Source: an uncultured Clostridia bacterium
Lineage (GTDB): Bacteria; Bacillota; Clostridia; Lachnospirales; Lachnospiraceae
Assembly (NCBI GenBank): GCA_947303805.1
Contig: CAMYZE010000002.1
Span: 227,477 to 291,476 of the forward strand
Length of the DNA stretch: 64,000 nucleotides
Reading direction: 5' to 3'
Shown here: positions 39,460-47,746 of the stretch, in pieces
Position numbering within the stretch: position 1 is the stretch's first letter
Layout of the letters: each line of letters starts with the position of its first letter
Notes under the pieces: model-generated
What the model saw: only the letters and a program-made list of their open reading frames with translations
Told to the model about the DNA's origin: nothing
Database searches by the model: none
Translations under genes and position numbers: made by a program

Positions 39460-40734
39460 TTATGACATGTAAGTTGCTTGGAAATCTTTTAGTGCATCTT
39501 CAAAACACTTCATTGGTGGGTGAACTATACCAGCACCAACTTGTCCAACACCAGGCTTCTTAGCAGCAACACCAGTGTTGATAACAGGTCTGATTTGAGT
39601 CTTGATAACTTTTCTAATATCAATACCTGTAGCTGAACCACGGAAGTTAAGTGCAGGAATCTTATAAGTATTTCCTTCGCCTTCTGTGATTTCATACATT
39701 TGTCTACTATAATTAAGAGCATCTTCTGGAGTTCCTCCAACGAATTGAACAATTGCTGGAGCAGCACCCATACAGAATCCACCAATACCGCAAGTCTCAG
39801 TGATACAAGAATCACCAACGTCTGGATTAGCATCTGCCTCTGTAAATCCTGGGAAGTATAATCCTTCAACGATCTCTGCTGGACCTGTGAACCATTTCTT
39901 TTGTCCAAGTCCTGCTATTCTTATACCAAACTCATAACCGTTACGAGCCATAGTTGCTACAATTGTAGATCCCTTTGTCTTTGGATTTACATCACAGAAT
40001 GTAGCATCCATTGTACACTTAGCTGCAGGCATAGTTAAGTTAAGGAAGAAGTGGTCATTGCTATCGATAAACTTAAGAGCCTTTACTTTTTGCTCTTCAG
40101 TAAAATGAGTTTGAACTATAGCTGGTGCAATCTTTCTGAAGAATAAAGATGTACCTGCTTTATTTCTATTGTGACCATCATCACCCATTTGAAGAACTTC
40201 TGAAATCATAGCCTTCAAATCAATCTCTCCACAAATTGCAAGAGCTTCTTTTACGATTGGGTAAAGCTCATCTTGTAACCATTTGAGTCTGTCAATAACT
40301 TCTGGTTGATAAGCACCAAATCTTAAAACTTTTCCAAGACCTTCATTGAAAGTACAGAATGCTTTGTTGCCATATTCCTTGTTCTCAACAATAAATACTG
40401 GCATATGATAAGATACGATACCTGCCATAGGTCCTACTGCTTGATGGTGATGACAAGGGTCAAATGTAATCTTACCAGATGCAGCAAGCTGCTCAGCTTC
40501 CTTATCATCCTTTGCAAGACCTTCATACATAAGAGCACCAATAACAGCACCCTTTTGTGGCCCACTCATATGTTCCCAATCTACAGGAGGTCCTGAGTGT
40601 AAAATTGTGGTAGGAGTCATGCCTGGAATATCTTCTCCAGCTGTTCCCATTCCAATAAGAGTTGGTTTAGCACTAAGAATAATTTTTAACACTTCCGCAT
40701 TAGCCGCATTAATTTCTTCTTTTGTAATAGCCAT
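39460..40734 (-). CDS. DUF1116 protein (YlbE/AllG-like), 424 aa
   Basis: Matches the DUF1116 family with SGPPVDWEHMSGPQKGAVIGALMYEG and ITFDPCHHHQAVGPMAGIVS near the N-terminus and SCITETCGIGGFCMGAAPAIV later. In E. coli the DUF1116 protein works with FdrA in oxamate carbamoyltransferase, which phosphorolyses oxalurate to oxamate and carbamoyl phosphate. Here it stands beside fdrA in a cluster that ends in malonate chemistry. The one-carbon-longer analogue ureidomalonate is the natural guess for its substrate. No AllH/YlbF-like gene is visible, so the complex may be simpler than in E. coli. Confidence 0.85.
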   Translation of the reverse strand: MAITKEEINAANAEVLKIILSAKPTLIGMGTAGEDIPGMTPTTILHSGPPVDWEHMSGPQKGAVIGALMYEGLAKDDKEAEQLAASGKITFDPCHHHQAVGPMAGIVSYHMPVFIVENKEYGNKAFCTFNEGLGKVLRFGAYQPEVIDRLKWLQDELYPIVKEALAICGEIDLKAMISEVLQMGDDGHNRNKAGTSLFFRKIAPAIVQTHFTEEQKVKALKFIDSNDHFFLNLTMPAAKCTMDATFCDVNPKTKGSTIVATMARNGYEFGIRIAGLGQKKWFTGPAEIVEGLYFPGFTEADANPDVGDSCITETCGIGGFCMGAAPAIVQFVGGTPEDALNYSRQMYEITEGEGNTYKIPALNFRGSATGIDIRKVIKTQIRPVINTGVAAKKPGVGQVGAGIVHPPMKCFEDALKDFQATYMS

Positions 40735-40776
40735 AATTTTCTCTCCTTTATTTTTTTTGATTAATTTTATTTTATT

Positions 40777-40800
40777 GGGCTCGTGTAACTCGTCCCTACT
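40777..40800. repeat. Dispersed GGGCTCG repeat
   Basis: One copy (ending CGTCCCTACT) between the DUF1116 gene and the small FdrA-tail gene. Confidence 0.7.
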
Positions 40801-40802
40801 AG

Positions 40803-40976
40803 TTACAATAAGTCATCAAGTAAGTTTGCAAGTTCTTGATTTCCACCAGCTACAGGTTTCCAATCAACATGTACTGAAGGAATATTTTGTTTTTTGTTAT
40901 CATTATAAAAACTTTGGATGCCGAAATTTACTATTTGAATTTTCTTTTTAAATAATTCATTTAATTTTCCTGCCAT
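40803..40976 (-). CDS. Small protein resembling the detached C-terminal tail of FdrA, 57 aa
   Basis: The ATG at 40976 follows AAAGGAGAATAAA. The protein (MAGKLNELFKKKIQIVNFG, then VHVDWKPVAGGNQELANLL) resembles, from memory, the C-terminal tail of longer FdrA proteins. The adjacent FdrA here is short (520 aa) and ends before such a tail. A GGGCTCG repeat lies exactly between the two genes and supplies the ribosome site. The simplest view is that fdrA has been split into two genes. It probably remains a subunit of the carbamoyltransferase complex. Confidence 0.6.
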   Translation of the reverse strand: MAGKLNELFKKKIQIVNFGIQSFYNDNKKQNIPSVHVDWKPVAGGNQELANLLDDLL

Positions 40977-40990
40977 TTTATTCTCCTTTC

Positions 40991-41013
40991 GGGCTCGCAA
41001 TGCTCGCCCCTAT
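40991..41013. repeat. Dispersed GGGCTCG repeat between fdrA and its tail gene
   Basis: The copy ends in CGAAAGGAG on the minus strand, i.e. it carries the ribosome site used by the small gene at 40976. Confidence 0.8.
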
Positions 41014-41017
41014 GGTG

Positions 41018-42580
41018 CTATTTTAATTTATCAATTATTTTCTTTACGAGTCTGCATGCTTGTGCATTTGTAGGCATCACGATTGCTCCAGCCTCTTTAA
41101 GTGTATCACGAGTCTTAGATAATCCTTGTGGATCACCCTCTGTACCACAAACTGTAGCAACAACTATAACATCACGTCCTGCTTTCTTAGCAGCCTCTTT
41201 ACCTTTTTTAATAGCATCTGAAAGATCTGCTGCTGGATCTTCGTGTGAACCGTAACCGATAACACAATCAACTAAGATTACTGCACAAGTGTCATCATTT
41301 GCCTCTTTTATAACTCTCTCAGCACGAAGTGATGGATCAATCATTGGGTGAGGACGTCCAACTGTAAATTCATCATCACCAAAGTCAAGTGCTGTGTGTT
41401 CTTTACTTACATCTTTATTTGGAAGTTTGTCTCCATCTTGAAGTGGAATATTAGAATAAATATGTCCACAAGTTGAAAGTAAATACTTCATTGACTCATC
41501 ACAGATTGTACCACCTGTGTAGAGTGCTCTCATATATTTCTGAGTTGGTTTTAAATTCTTAACTGCATCATCAACTAATTTATTTACTTCTGCATCACTC
41601 ATATCAAAGCCATCAAATGTGACAGGTTTCTCACCTTTTGAAAGTGCAACTGCTTTTCTCGCTGCATCTTCAAGTGAAACTGCAGATATAAGTCCCATAG
41701 ACTCTGGTTCCTTTGGATCTCCACCAATGAAACAAACTACTGTTGGTTTTCCGCCTTCCTTTGCCATCTTTAAAACTTCTGTCTGAACTGCTGGATAAGG
41801 TGGCTTAGAAACGAGAACTATAACCTTAGTCTCAGGATCATCGATCAATGCTTTTAAGCAATGTTTAAACATAAGACCGCCGATATCCTTCTTAAGATCT
41901 CTTCCGCCAGTACCAAGAACTTGTGAAACACCTCCGCCGAGTGAGTCAATTATAGAAGAAACTTCTTGAGTACCTGTACCTGATGCGCAGACCATACCAA
42001 TATTTCCTGGTCTAACTACATTTGCAAATGCAAGTGGAACATGGTTTACAATTGCTGTTCCACAATCTGGTCCCATCATGAGAAGTCCTTTCTCTACTGC
42101 CATCTCTTTTAATTCTTTCTCTTCTTCAATAGTTACATTATCTGAGAAGAGCATTACATTGATGTCATGCTTTAAACAATCTTTAGCAACACTATATGCA
42201 TGTCCACCTTTGCCTGGCACTGATACAACTGCCATGTTGGTTCCTGGTTGAGCCTTTATCGCTCCATCAAGTGATGCAGGATAATAGTTAGAAGCTGCGT
42301 CTTCCTTCTTCTCATTTAACTTCTCTTCAACTTTTGCAAGTACTGCTTTCCAAACTTCTTCATCACGAACATTAGCAGCTACAAAAAAGTCATTTGGAGT
42401 AGTCTTCTCTACTTCTGGTGAGTTAAGATTAGGATTGTTGCGATTTAACTCACGATTTAAATCTGTACCCATTCCCACGAGTGCTTCAGTAACACCATCA
42501 AGTTTCTTAACTGCATTTGATATAATCATAAGTGAAACTGAATCATAATATGCACCGGGTGTAATTTGAGCCTTTACCAT
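41018..42580 (-). CDS. fdrA: FdrA-like acyl-CoA synthetase-fold protein, 520 aa (candidate carbamoyltransferase subunit)
   Basis: Shares the succinyl-CoA synthetase alpha-type fold: a CoA-binding-like segment near residue 115-200 (AVVSVPGKGGHAYSVAKDCL, MGPDCGTAI), NIGMVCASGTGTQEVSS and later the ligase-like domain (ALYTGGTICDESMKYLL). FdrA of E. coli is a subunit of oxamate carbamoyltransferase. In this operon it would take the carbamoyl group from a ureido acid to phosphate, giving carbamoyl phosphate usable for ATP. No carbamate kinase gene is in the window. Compared with 550-aa relatives the C-terminal tail is missing and encoded separately at 40803-40976. Confidence 0.87.
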   Translation of the reverse strand: MVKAQITPGAYYDSVSLMIISNAVKKLDGVTEALVGMGTDLNRELNRNNPNLNSPEVEKTTPNDFFVAANVRDEEVWKAVLAKVEEKLNEKKEDAASNYYPASLDGAIKAQPGTNMAVVSVPGKGGHAYSVAKDCLKHDINVMLFSDNVTIEEEKELKEMAVEKGLLMMGPDCGTAIVNHVPLAFANVVRPGNIGMVCASGTGTQEVSSIIDSLGGGVSQVLGTGGRDLKKDIGGLMFKHCLKALIDDPETKVIVLVSKPPYPAVQTEVLKMAKEGGKPTVVCFIGGDPKEPESMGLISAVSLEDAARKAVALSKGEKPVTFDGFDMSDAEVNKLVDDAVKNLKPTQKYMRALYTGGTICDESMKYLLSTCGHIYSNIPLQDGDKLPNKDVSKEHTALDFGDDEFTVGRPHPMIDPSLRAERVIKEANDDTCAVILVDCVIGYGSHEDPAADLSDAIKKGKEAAKKAGRDVIVVATVCGTEGDPQGLSKTRDTLKEAGAIVMPTNAQACRLVKKIIDKLK

Positions 42581-42606
42581 ATTTCCCTCCTATATTTATT
42601 TTATAA

Positions 42607-44079
42607 TTAATTTTTATTGCCAAGTTTTGGAACTTTTCTAAAATGTGAATGTTGTTCAAATCCATATGCTATCTCAAGTAATGTCCCTTCAGTATATGGC
42701 TTACCAAGAATTTCCATTCCCACAGGTACCCCTATAGGAGCAAATTCATCTGGCGTTGAGAAACCGCCAGGGACAACTACTGCCGGAAAACCTGTGACTG
42801 AACCAATAGCACCATTTCTTTGAGCCTGAGTCTTACCTACTTTGCAAACAAGTTGCTGTTGATGAGGGTAAATAATTGCGTCTACCCCATACTTATCATA
42901 AAGTGCCTTCACATCTTTTATAAGTTGTAATCTCTTCTCTGCTCTTTCTTTGTAAGCAGAAGAATTGATATCTATCTTATTTGCATCTTCAAGATTTGGA
43001 ATTATATCTGGAGTGCAAAGCCCACATGATATAAGTTGGTCAAATGTTTGATATTTACAGTTATGCTCTTTCAAATATTTTTCTAACTCATATTTAAAAT
43101 CCCAAAGATGTAAACTTATATCATTTACGAGATGACCAATGTCAAACTTCTCACTTATATCTACTAACTCTGCTCCATTATCTTTCAATACCTTGAAGCA
43201 ATTTTCCATGCACTTATTTACTTCTTTATGGACATCTTCATTTCCCATAAAACTTCTAAGGATGCCAAGTTTCTTTCCTTTTAGTCCATCAATTTTCAAA
43301 AACTTTGTGTAATCACCTTTAGAATTTTTTGCCCCATCTATAGTTACTTCATCTTCAGGGTCAGAACCTATCATCTCATTGAAAGTTTTTACTGCATCCG
43401 TAAGTGTTCTCGCAAGTGCTCCTGCAGTATCCTGAGTAAGTGAATAAGGAACTATTCCCATACGGCTTACAAGACCTATAGTTGGTCTTATACCGCAGAG
43501 ACTATTAGCCGAACTTGGACTTCTGACTGAATTTATAGTGTCTGTACCGATACCGATGAGTCCAAAGTTTGCTGCAAGTCCTGCACCTGTGCCACCACTA
43601 CTTCCGCCACTACTTCTACTATGGTCATAAGGATTATGTGTCTGTCCTAAGATAGAACTTACGTTTTCACCCCACACCGCGAACTCGTGAAGATTAGTTT
43701 TTGCCACTATCACTGCTCCTGCCTTTCTTAGTTTATCAACTACGAAAGCATCTTTGTGAGTTTCAAATCCTTCAAGAGTTTTTGAACCTGCAGTTGTAGG
43801 CATATCATATGTTTCAAAATTATCTTTCACAAGAAGTGGACATCCGAAAAGTGGTAACTTATCTATGATTGATTTATCTTCAACAATTTTTTTATCGCAT
43901 TCTTCTGCTTCCTTAATTGCATTTGGATTTATTAAAATTATTGCATTGATTTTATCATTTTGTTTGTCATAAAGATTTATTCTATCAATATAGGCCTGCA
44001 TAACTTCTTTGCAAGTGGTTGCGCCGGATTTTAAATCGTTATGAAACTTTTCAATTGTTAGTTCTAATATATCGTACAT
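42607..44079 (-). CDS. Amidase-signature family amidase, 490 aa (candidate malonamate amidase)
   Basis: The Ser-cisSer-Lys triad is readable: Lys in LVKDNF (about residue 83), the Ser pair region SRSSGGSSGGTGAG (about 155-168) and the nucleophile Ser in TDTINSVRSP (about 180). The nucleophile loop reads INS instead of the common GGS, which may reflect a special substrate. Family members include malonamidase E2, allophanate hydrolase and glutamyl-tRNA amidotransferase A. In context it would release NH3 from malonamate to give malonate, or could act directly on ureidomalonate. Confidence 0.88.
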   Translation of the reverse strand: MYDILELTIEKFHNDLKSGATTCKEVMQAYIDRINLYDKQNDKINAIILINPNAIKEAEECDKKIVEDKSIIDKLPLFGCPLLVKDNFETYDMPTTAGSKTLEGFETHKDAFVVDKLRKAGAVIVAKTNLHEFAVWGENVSSILGQTHNPYDHSRSSGGSSGGTGAGLAANFGLIGIGTDTINSVRSPSSANSLCGIRPTIGLVSRMGIVPYSLTQDTAGALARTLTDAVKTFNEMIGSDPEDEVTIDGAKNSKGDYTKFLKIDGLKGKKLGILRSFMGNEDVHKEVNKCMENCFKVLKDNGAELVDISEKFDIGHLVNDISLHLWDFKYELEKYLKEHNCKYQTFDQLISCGLCTPDIIPNLEDANKIDINSSAYKERAEKRLQLIKDVKALYDKYGVDAIIYPHQQQLVCKVGKTQAQRNGAIGSVTGFPAVVVPGGFSTPDEFAPIGVPVGMEILGKPYTEGTLLEIAYGFEQHSHFRKVPKLGNKN

Positions 44080-44095
44080 AGTTTTCCTCCTATGC

Positions 44096-44119
44096 GGGCT
44101 CGTGGAACTCGCCCCTATG
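44096..44119. repeat. Dispersed GGGCTCG repeat
   Basis: Single copy between the decarboxylase beta subunit gene and the amidase gene. Confidence 0.75.
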
Positions 44120-44132
44120 GTAATCGTTTCAA

Positions 44133-45329
44133 TTACTTAGTTCCGAAGAATAAGAGTAACATTCCTGCTGCAACTGCTGAACCTATAACACCTGCTACAT
44201 TTGGACCCATAGCGTGCATCAATAAGAAATTAGTTGGATTATATTTTACTCCTTCTTTTTGAACAACTCTTGCTGCCATTGGAACTGCAGAAACTCCTGC
44301 TGCACCTATCATTGGATTTATCTTACCTTTAGTGAAGAAACACATAATCTTACCAATGATAACACCTGCTGCAGTACCGATTGAAAATGCTATAAGACCA
44401 AGAACTATGATCTTTATAGTATCAGGTGTAAGGAAGTGATCTGCTGAAGCCTTAGCTCCTACTGTTACTCCGAGGAATATAGAAACTATATACATGAGAG
44501 CATCTTGTATTGCTTTTACAAGAAGTGGAACTCTTCCTGACTCTTTAAGAAGGTTCCCAAGCATAAGCATACCAATAAGTGATGTAGCATCTGGAAGTAA
44601 CAGACAAGTAAATATAGTAACAACTATAGGGAATATAATCTTCTCAGTCTGAGAAACCTCTCTAAGTTGTTCCATTTTAATAACTCTTTCTTTCTCTGTA
44701 GTTAAAATTCTAATTATTGGTGGCTGAATCATTGGCACAAGTGCCATATATGAATAAGCTGCCACAGCAATAGAACCTAATAGTTGTGGTGCGAGCTTAG
44801 ATGTAAGATAAAGTGCTGTAGGTCCATCTGCTCCACCGATTATACCTATAGACGCTGCTTCTGGTCCTGTGAATCCAAGAAATATGGCACCTATAAATGT
44901 AAAGAATATTCCAAACTGAGCTGCTGCACCAAGAAGTAACGATCTTGGATTAGCAATAAGTGGACCAAAATCTGTACCAGCACCTATACACAAGAAAATA
45001 AGTGGGGGATAGATACCTAAGTCGATACCTTGGAATAAATAGTAAAGAAGCCCTCCCTTTACTGTTCCAAGTGGTCCATTCATGAGGCCCGCGATTGGTA
45101 TATTGACTAAAAGCATACCGAATGCTATAGATATAAGTAAGTATGGCTCGTATTCTTTTGCAATAGCAAGATATAGTAAAATACAAGCTATAATAATCAT
45201 TATTACATTGCCAAATGGTAAAAGCACACCTTCTTTAAATATTGGATTAAAGAAATCATAAAAACCAGTGCCCTGCCAGAAGGTTACCAATGTATCAATT
45301 ATGTTGTTTGCTAAAAATAGTCCTTGCAT
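44133..45329 (-). CDS. Na+-pumping decarboxylase beta subunit (OadB/MmdB/MadB family), 398 aa
   Basis: The membrane subunit that decarboxylates carboxybiotin and couples it to Na+ export. The conserved [17 protein letters not shown], holding the key Asp, lies near residue 170. Around ten membrane segments are visible. The first seven residues (MQGLFLA) and 22 bases around its start are identical to those of the gamma subunit gene at 46171. It closes the decarboxylase block mmdA-oadG-BCCP-oadB. Confidence 0.93.
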   Translation of the reverse strand: MQGLFLANNIIDTLVTFWQGTGFYDFFNPIFKEGVLLPFGNVIMIIIACILLYLAIAKEYEPYLLISIAFGMLLVNIPIAGLMNGPLGTVKGGLLYYLFQGIDLGIYPPLIFLCIGAGTDFGPLIANPRSLLLGAAAQFGIFFTFIGAIFLGFTGPEAASIGIIGGADGPTALYLTSKLAPQLLGSIAVAAYSYMALVPMIQPPIIRILTTEKERVIKMEQLREVSQTEKIIFPIVVTIFTCLLLPDATSLIGMLMLGNLLKESGRVPLLVKAIQDALMYIVSIFLGVTVGAKASADHFLTPDTIKIIVLGLIAFSIGTAAGVIIGKIMCFFTKGKINPMIGAAGVSAVPMAARVVQKEGVKYNPTNFLLMHAMGPNVAGVIGSAVAAGMLLLFFGTK

Positions 45330-45363
45330 ATATAACTCCTTCTATAATATAAATTGAATACTA

Positions 45364-45753
45364 TTAACCAATATCAAGTAATACGTCTCCTGCAGCTACT
45401 TTAGCTCCTGCTGATACATGGATAGCCTTTACAGTTCCTGAAGCGTTTGCTGGAATATCATTTTCCATCTTCATTGCCTCTATTACTGCCACTACATCTC
45501 CTGAGTTTACACTATCTCCAACTTTAACTTTGATAGTTTGTACTGTGCCTTGAAGAGGTGCAACTACAGAACCTGCTCCTGCTGCTGGCTTTGGTCCTGA
45601 TGATGCTGCAGGCGCTGGCGCAGGTGTTGCTGCTGGTGCTGGCGCCGCTGCTCTTGGCGCTGCCGCTGGTGCTGCAGATACCATTGAACCACCCAACTCC
45701 TCTACTTCTACTTCGTGCATAACTCCATCAACTTTTATATTAAACTTTTTCAT
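45364..45753 (-). CDS. Biotin carboxyl carrier protein of the decarboxylase, 129 aa
   Basis: A short N-terminal segment, an Ala/Pro-rich flexible linker (about residues 25-60) and a biotinyl domain with EAMKMENDI; Lys95 is the biotin site. It shuttles CO2 from the carboxyltransferase to the beta subunit. Confidence 0.95.
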   Translation of the reverse strand: MKKFNIKVDGVMHEVEVEELGGSMVSAAPAAAPRAAAPAPAATPAPAPAASSGPKPAAGAGSVVAPLQGTVQTIKVKVGDSVNSGDVVAVIEAMKMENDIPANASGTVKAIHVSAGAKVAAGDVLLDIG

Positions 45754-45777
45754 TTCATTTTCCTCCTAATTTTTATT

Positions 45778-45801
45778 GGGCTCGTTCAACTCGCCCTTAC
45801 G
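45778..45801. repeat. Dispersed GGGCTCG repeat
   Basis: Single copy between the gamma subunit and biotin-protein genes. Confidence 0.75.
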
Positions 45802-46171
45802 ATGGTTTAATTTGTGCGAGTAGCCCTCTCTCCGTCCATGCCGTACTACTTTGAGGGATTCTTCTTATTTTTGTAATTCGCACATTGTCTACCGATGTTC
45901 CTAAATACGCTGCGATTGCTGCTGCGATTGCTACAACTGTGTCATCACTGCCCTTCTTATTTTTTACTGGTGCAGAAGTTGCAGTGTTACTTACAGCACC
46001 ATTAGCTTTTTTTGGTTTAGCACTTCCCTTTATGAAAAATGCTGTTATGTCTATCAAGTATGAAATGACAAGGAGAACCAAGAACACTATGGCCATTGCA
46101 AAAATCGAAATGAATAATGCCTGACCAATATCTACTTTATCACCATACATCGCTAAAAATAGTCCTTGCAT
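45797..46171 (-). CDS. Decarboxylase gamma/delta subunit (OadG family), 124 aa
   Basis: One N-terminal membrane segment (about residues 17-42) and a soluble tail; DDTVVAIAAAIAAYLG and the Trp/Arg-containing end ESTAWTERG-like (SSTAWTERGLLAQIKPS) match OadG proteins that bind Zn and hold the complex together. Its start region is a 22-nt copy of that of the beta subunit gene. Confidence 0.85.
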   Translation of the reverse strand: MQGLFLAMYGDKVDIGQALFISIFAMAIVFLVLLVISYLIDITAFFIKGSAKPKKANGAVSNTATSAPVKNKKGSDDTVVAIAAAIAAYLGTSVDNVRITKIRRIPQSSTAWTERGLLAQIKPS

Positions 46172-46186
46172 ATGTTCCTCCTTTCA

Positions 46187-47731
46187 TTACAATGGAATAT
46201 TTCCATGTTTCTTATTTGCTTTATGTACAACTTTTGATTCGAGTGAATCAAATGCCGCAATTAACATCTTCCTTGTAGTGGCTGGTTCTATAACATCATC
46301 TACATATCCACGACTTGCAGCCACATATGGATTCATCATCATATTATCATATTCTGCGATTTTCTTTGCTCTTTCTTCTTGTGGATTACTTGCTGCCTTT
46401 ATGTCTTTTGCGAATATGATGTTTGCAGCTCCTTCAGCTCCCATAACTGCTATCTGTGCCTCAGGCCAAGCATAAACTATATCAGCTCCAAGATGTTTTG
46501 AGCACATACCTATGTATGCTCCACCATATGCTTTACGAGTTATAACTGTAACCATAGGAACTGATGCTTCTGAATAAGCGAAGAGCATTTTTGCTCCGTG
46601 ACGAATGATTCCGCCGTGCTCTTGTTGAGTGCCAGGCAAGAAGCCAGGAACATCTTCAAGAGTGAGTATAGGTATATTAAAGCAATCACATGTTCTTATA
46701 AATCTAGCTGCTTTATCTGATGCATTTATATCAAGACATCCTGCCATAAACTTTGGTTGACTTGCGATGATTCCCACTGATCTACCACCAAGGCGAATGA
46801 AACCAGTTAAAATATTTTTTGCATACTCTGGTTGAGTTTCAAAAAATACATTGTTATCTGCAACTGATCTTATAACATCTTTCATGTCATAAGCTTTATT
46901 TGGATTTTCTGGAACAATGTCATTAAGTTCTGGACTAAGTCTATTTAAATCATCATTACATGCAAACTCTTCTGACTTTTCCATATTATTTTGTGGTAAA
47001 TATGAAAGTAAAGTTCTTATTTGATCTATACAAGCATCTTCATTTGCTGCATGAAAATGTGCAACACCTGAAATCGAATTGTGAGCCATAGCACCACCGA
47101 GTGCCTCAGCTGTAACATCTTCTCCAGTAACTGTCTTTATAACTTGTGGACCTGTAATAAACATTTGCGATGTGTTCTCTACCATGAAAATAAAATCAGT
47201 AATTGCTGGACTATATACTGCACCGCCGGCACAAGGTCCCATGATAACTGAAATCTGTGGTATAACACCTGATGCCAAGGTATTATTATAGAAGATTCTT
47301 CCATAACCAGAGAGTGCATCCACACCTTCTTGAATTCTTGCTCCACCTGAGTCATTGATACAAATCATCGGTGCTCCAACTTTAAGAGCAGCCTCTTGAC
47401 ATTTTACTATCTTATCAGCATGCATCTCACCAAGAGAACCACCTATAACTGTGAAATCTTGAGCTGATGCATATACAAGTCTACCATTAATCTGTCCATA
47501 TCCAGTTACGACACCTTCGGCTGGACTTTCTTTTTTATCCATACCAAAATTTGTACATCTGTGTTTTACAAAAAGACCTATCTCTACAAATGTACCAGCA
47601 TCGAAAAGTTTTTCTAATCTTTCTCTTGCTGTCATCTTGCCTTGAGCATGTTGCTTCTCAATGGCTGCATCTCCGCCACCTTTACGAAGTTTAGCTTTAA
47701 GTTCATTTAATTCAGTTAACTTCCTTGACAT
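46187..47731 (-). CDS. Biotin-dependent carboxyltransferase (MmdA/PccB family), 514 aa
   Basis: Moves the carboxyl group from an acyl-CoA to biotin. The crotonase-like halves carry GGSLGEMHADKI, GGARIQEGVDALSGYGRIF and, in the C-terminal half, GGIIRHGAKMLFAYSEASVPMVTVITRKAYGG. The sequence alone fits methylmalonyl-CoA decarboxylase alpha. The adjacent MdcA-type transferase makes malonyl-CoA the more likely substrate, giving acetyl-CoA and CO2. Confidence 0.9.
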   Translation of the reverse strand: MSRKLTELNELKAKLRKGGGDAAIEKQHAQGKMTARERLEKLFDAGTFVEIGLFVKHRCTNFGMDKKESPAEGVVTGYGQINGRLVYASAQDFTVIGGSLGEMHADKIVKCQEAALKVGAPMICINDSGGARIQEGVDALSGYGRIFYNNTLASGVIPQISVIMGPCAGGAVYSPAITDFIFMVENTSQMFITGPQVIKTVTGEDVTAEALGGAMAHNSISGVAHFHAANEDACIDQIRTLLSYLPQNNMEKSEEFACNDDLNRLSPELNDIVPENPNKAYDMKDVIRSVADNNVFFETQPEYAKNILTGFIRLGGRSVGIIASQPKFMAGCLDINASDKAARFIRTCDCFNIPILTLEDVPGFLPGTQQEHGGIIRHGAKMLFAYSEASVPMVTVITRKAYGGAYIGMCSKHLGADIVYAWPEAQIAVMGAEGAANIIFAKDIKAASNPQEERAKKIAEYDNMMMNPYVAASRGYVDDVIEPATTRKMLIAAFDSLESKVVHKANKKHGNIPL

Positions 47732-47746
47732 TTAATACTACCCCCT

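Noticed and set aside
46187..47731. Firm assignment as methylmalonyl-CoA decarboxylase
   Set aside because: No mutase, epimerase or propionate genes are nearby, while an MdcA-type malonate transferase is adjacent; sequence alone does not fix the acyl group.
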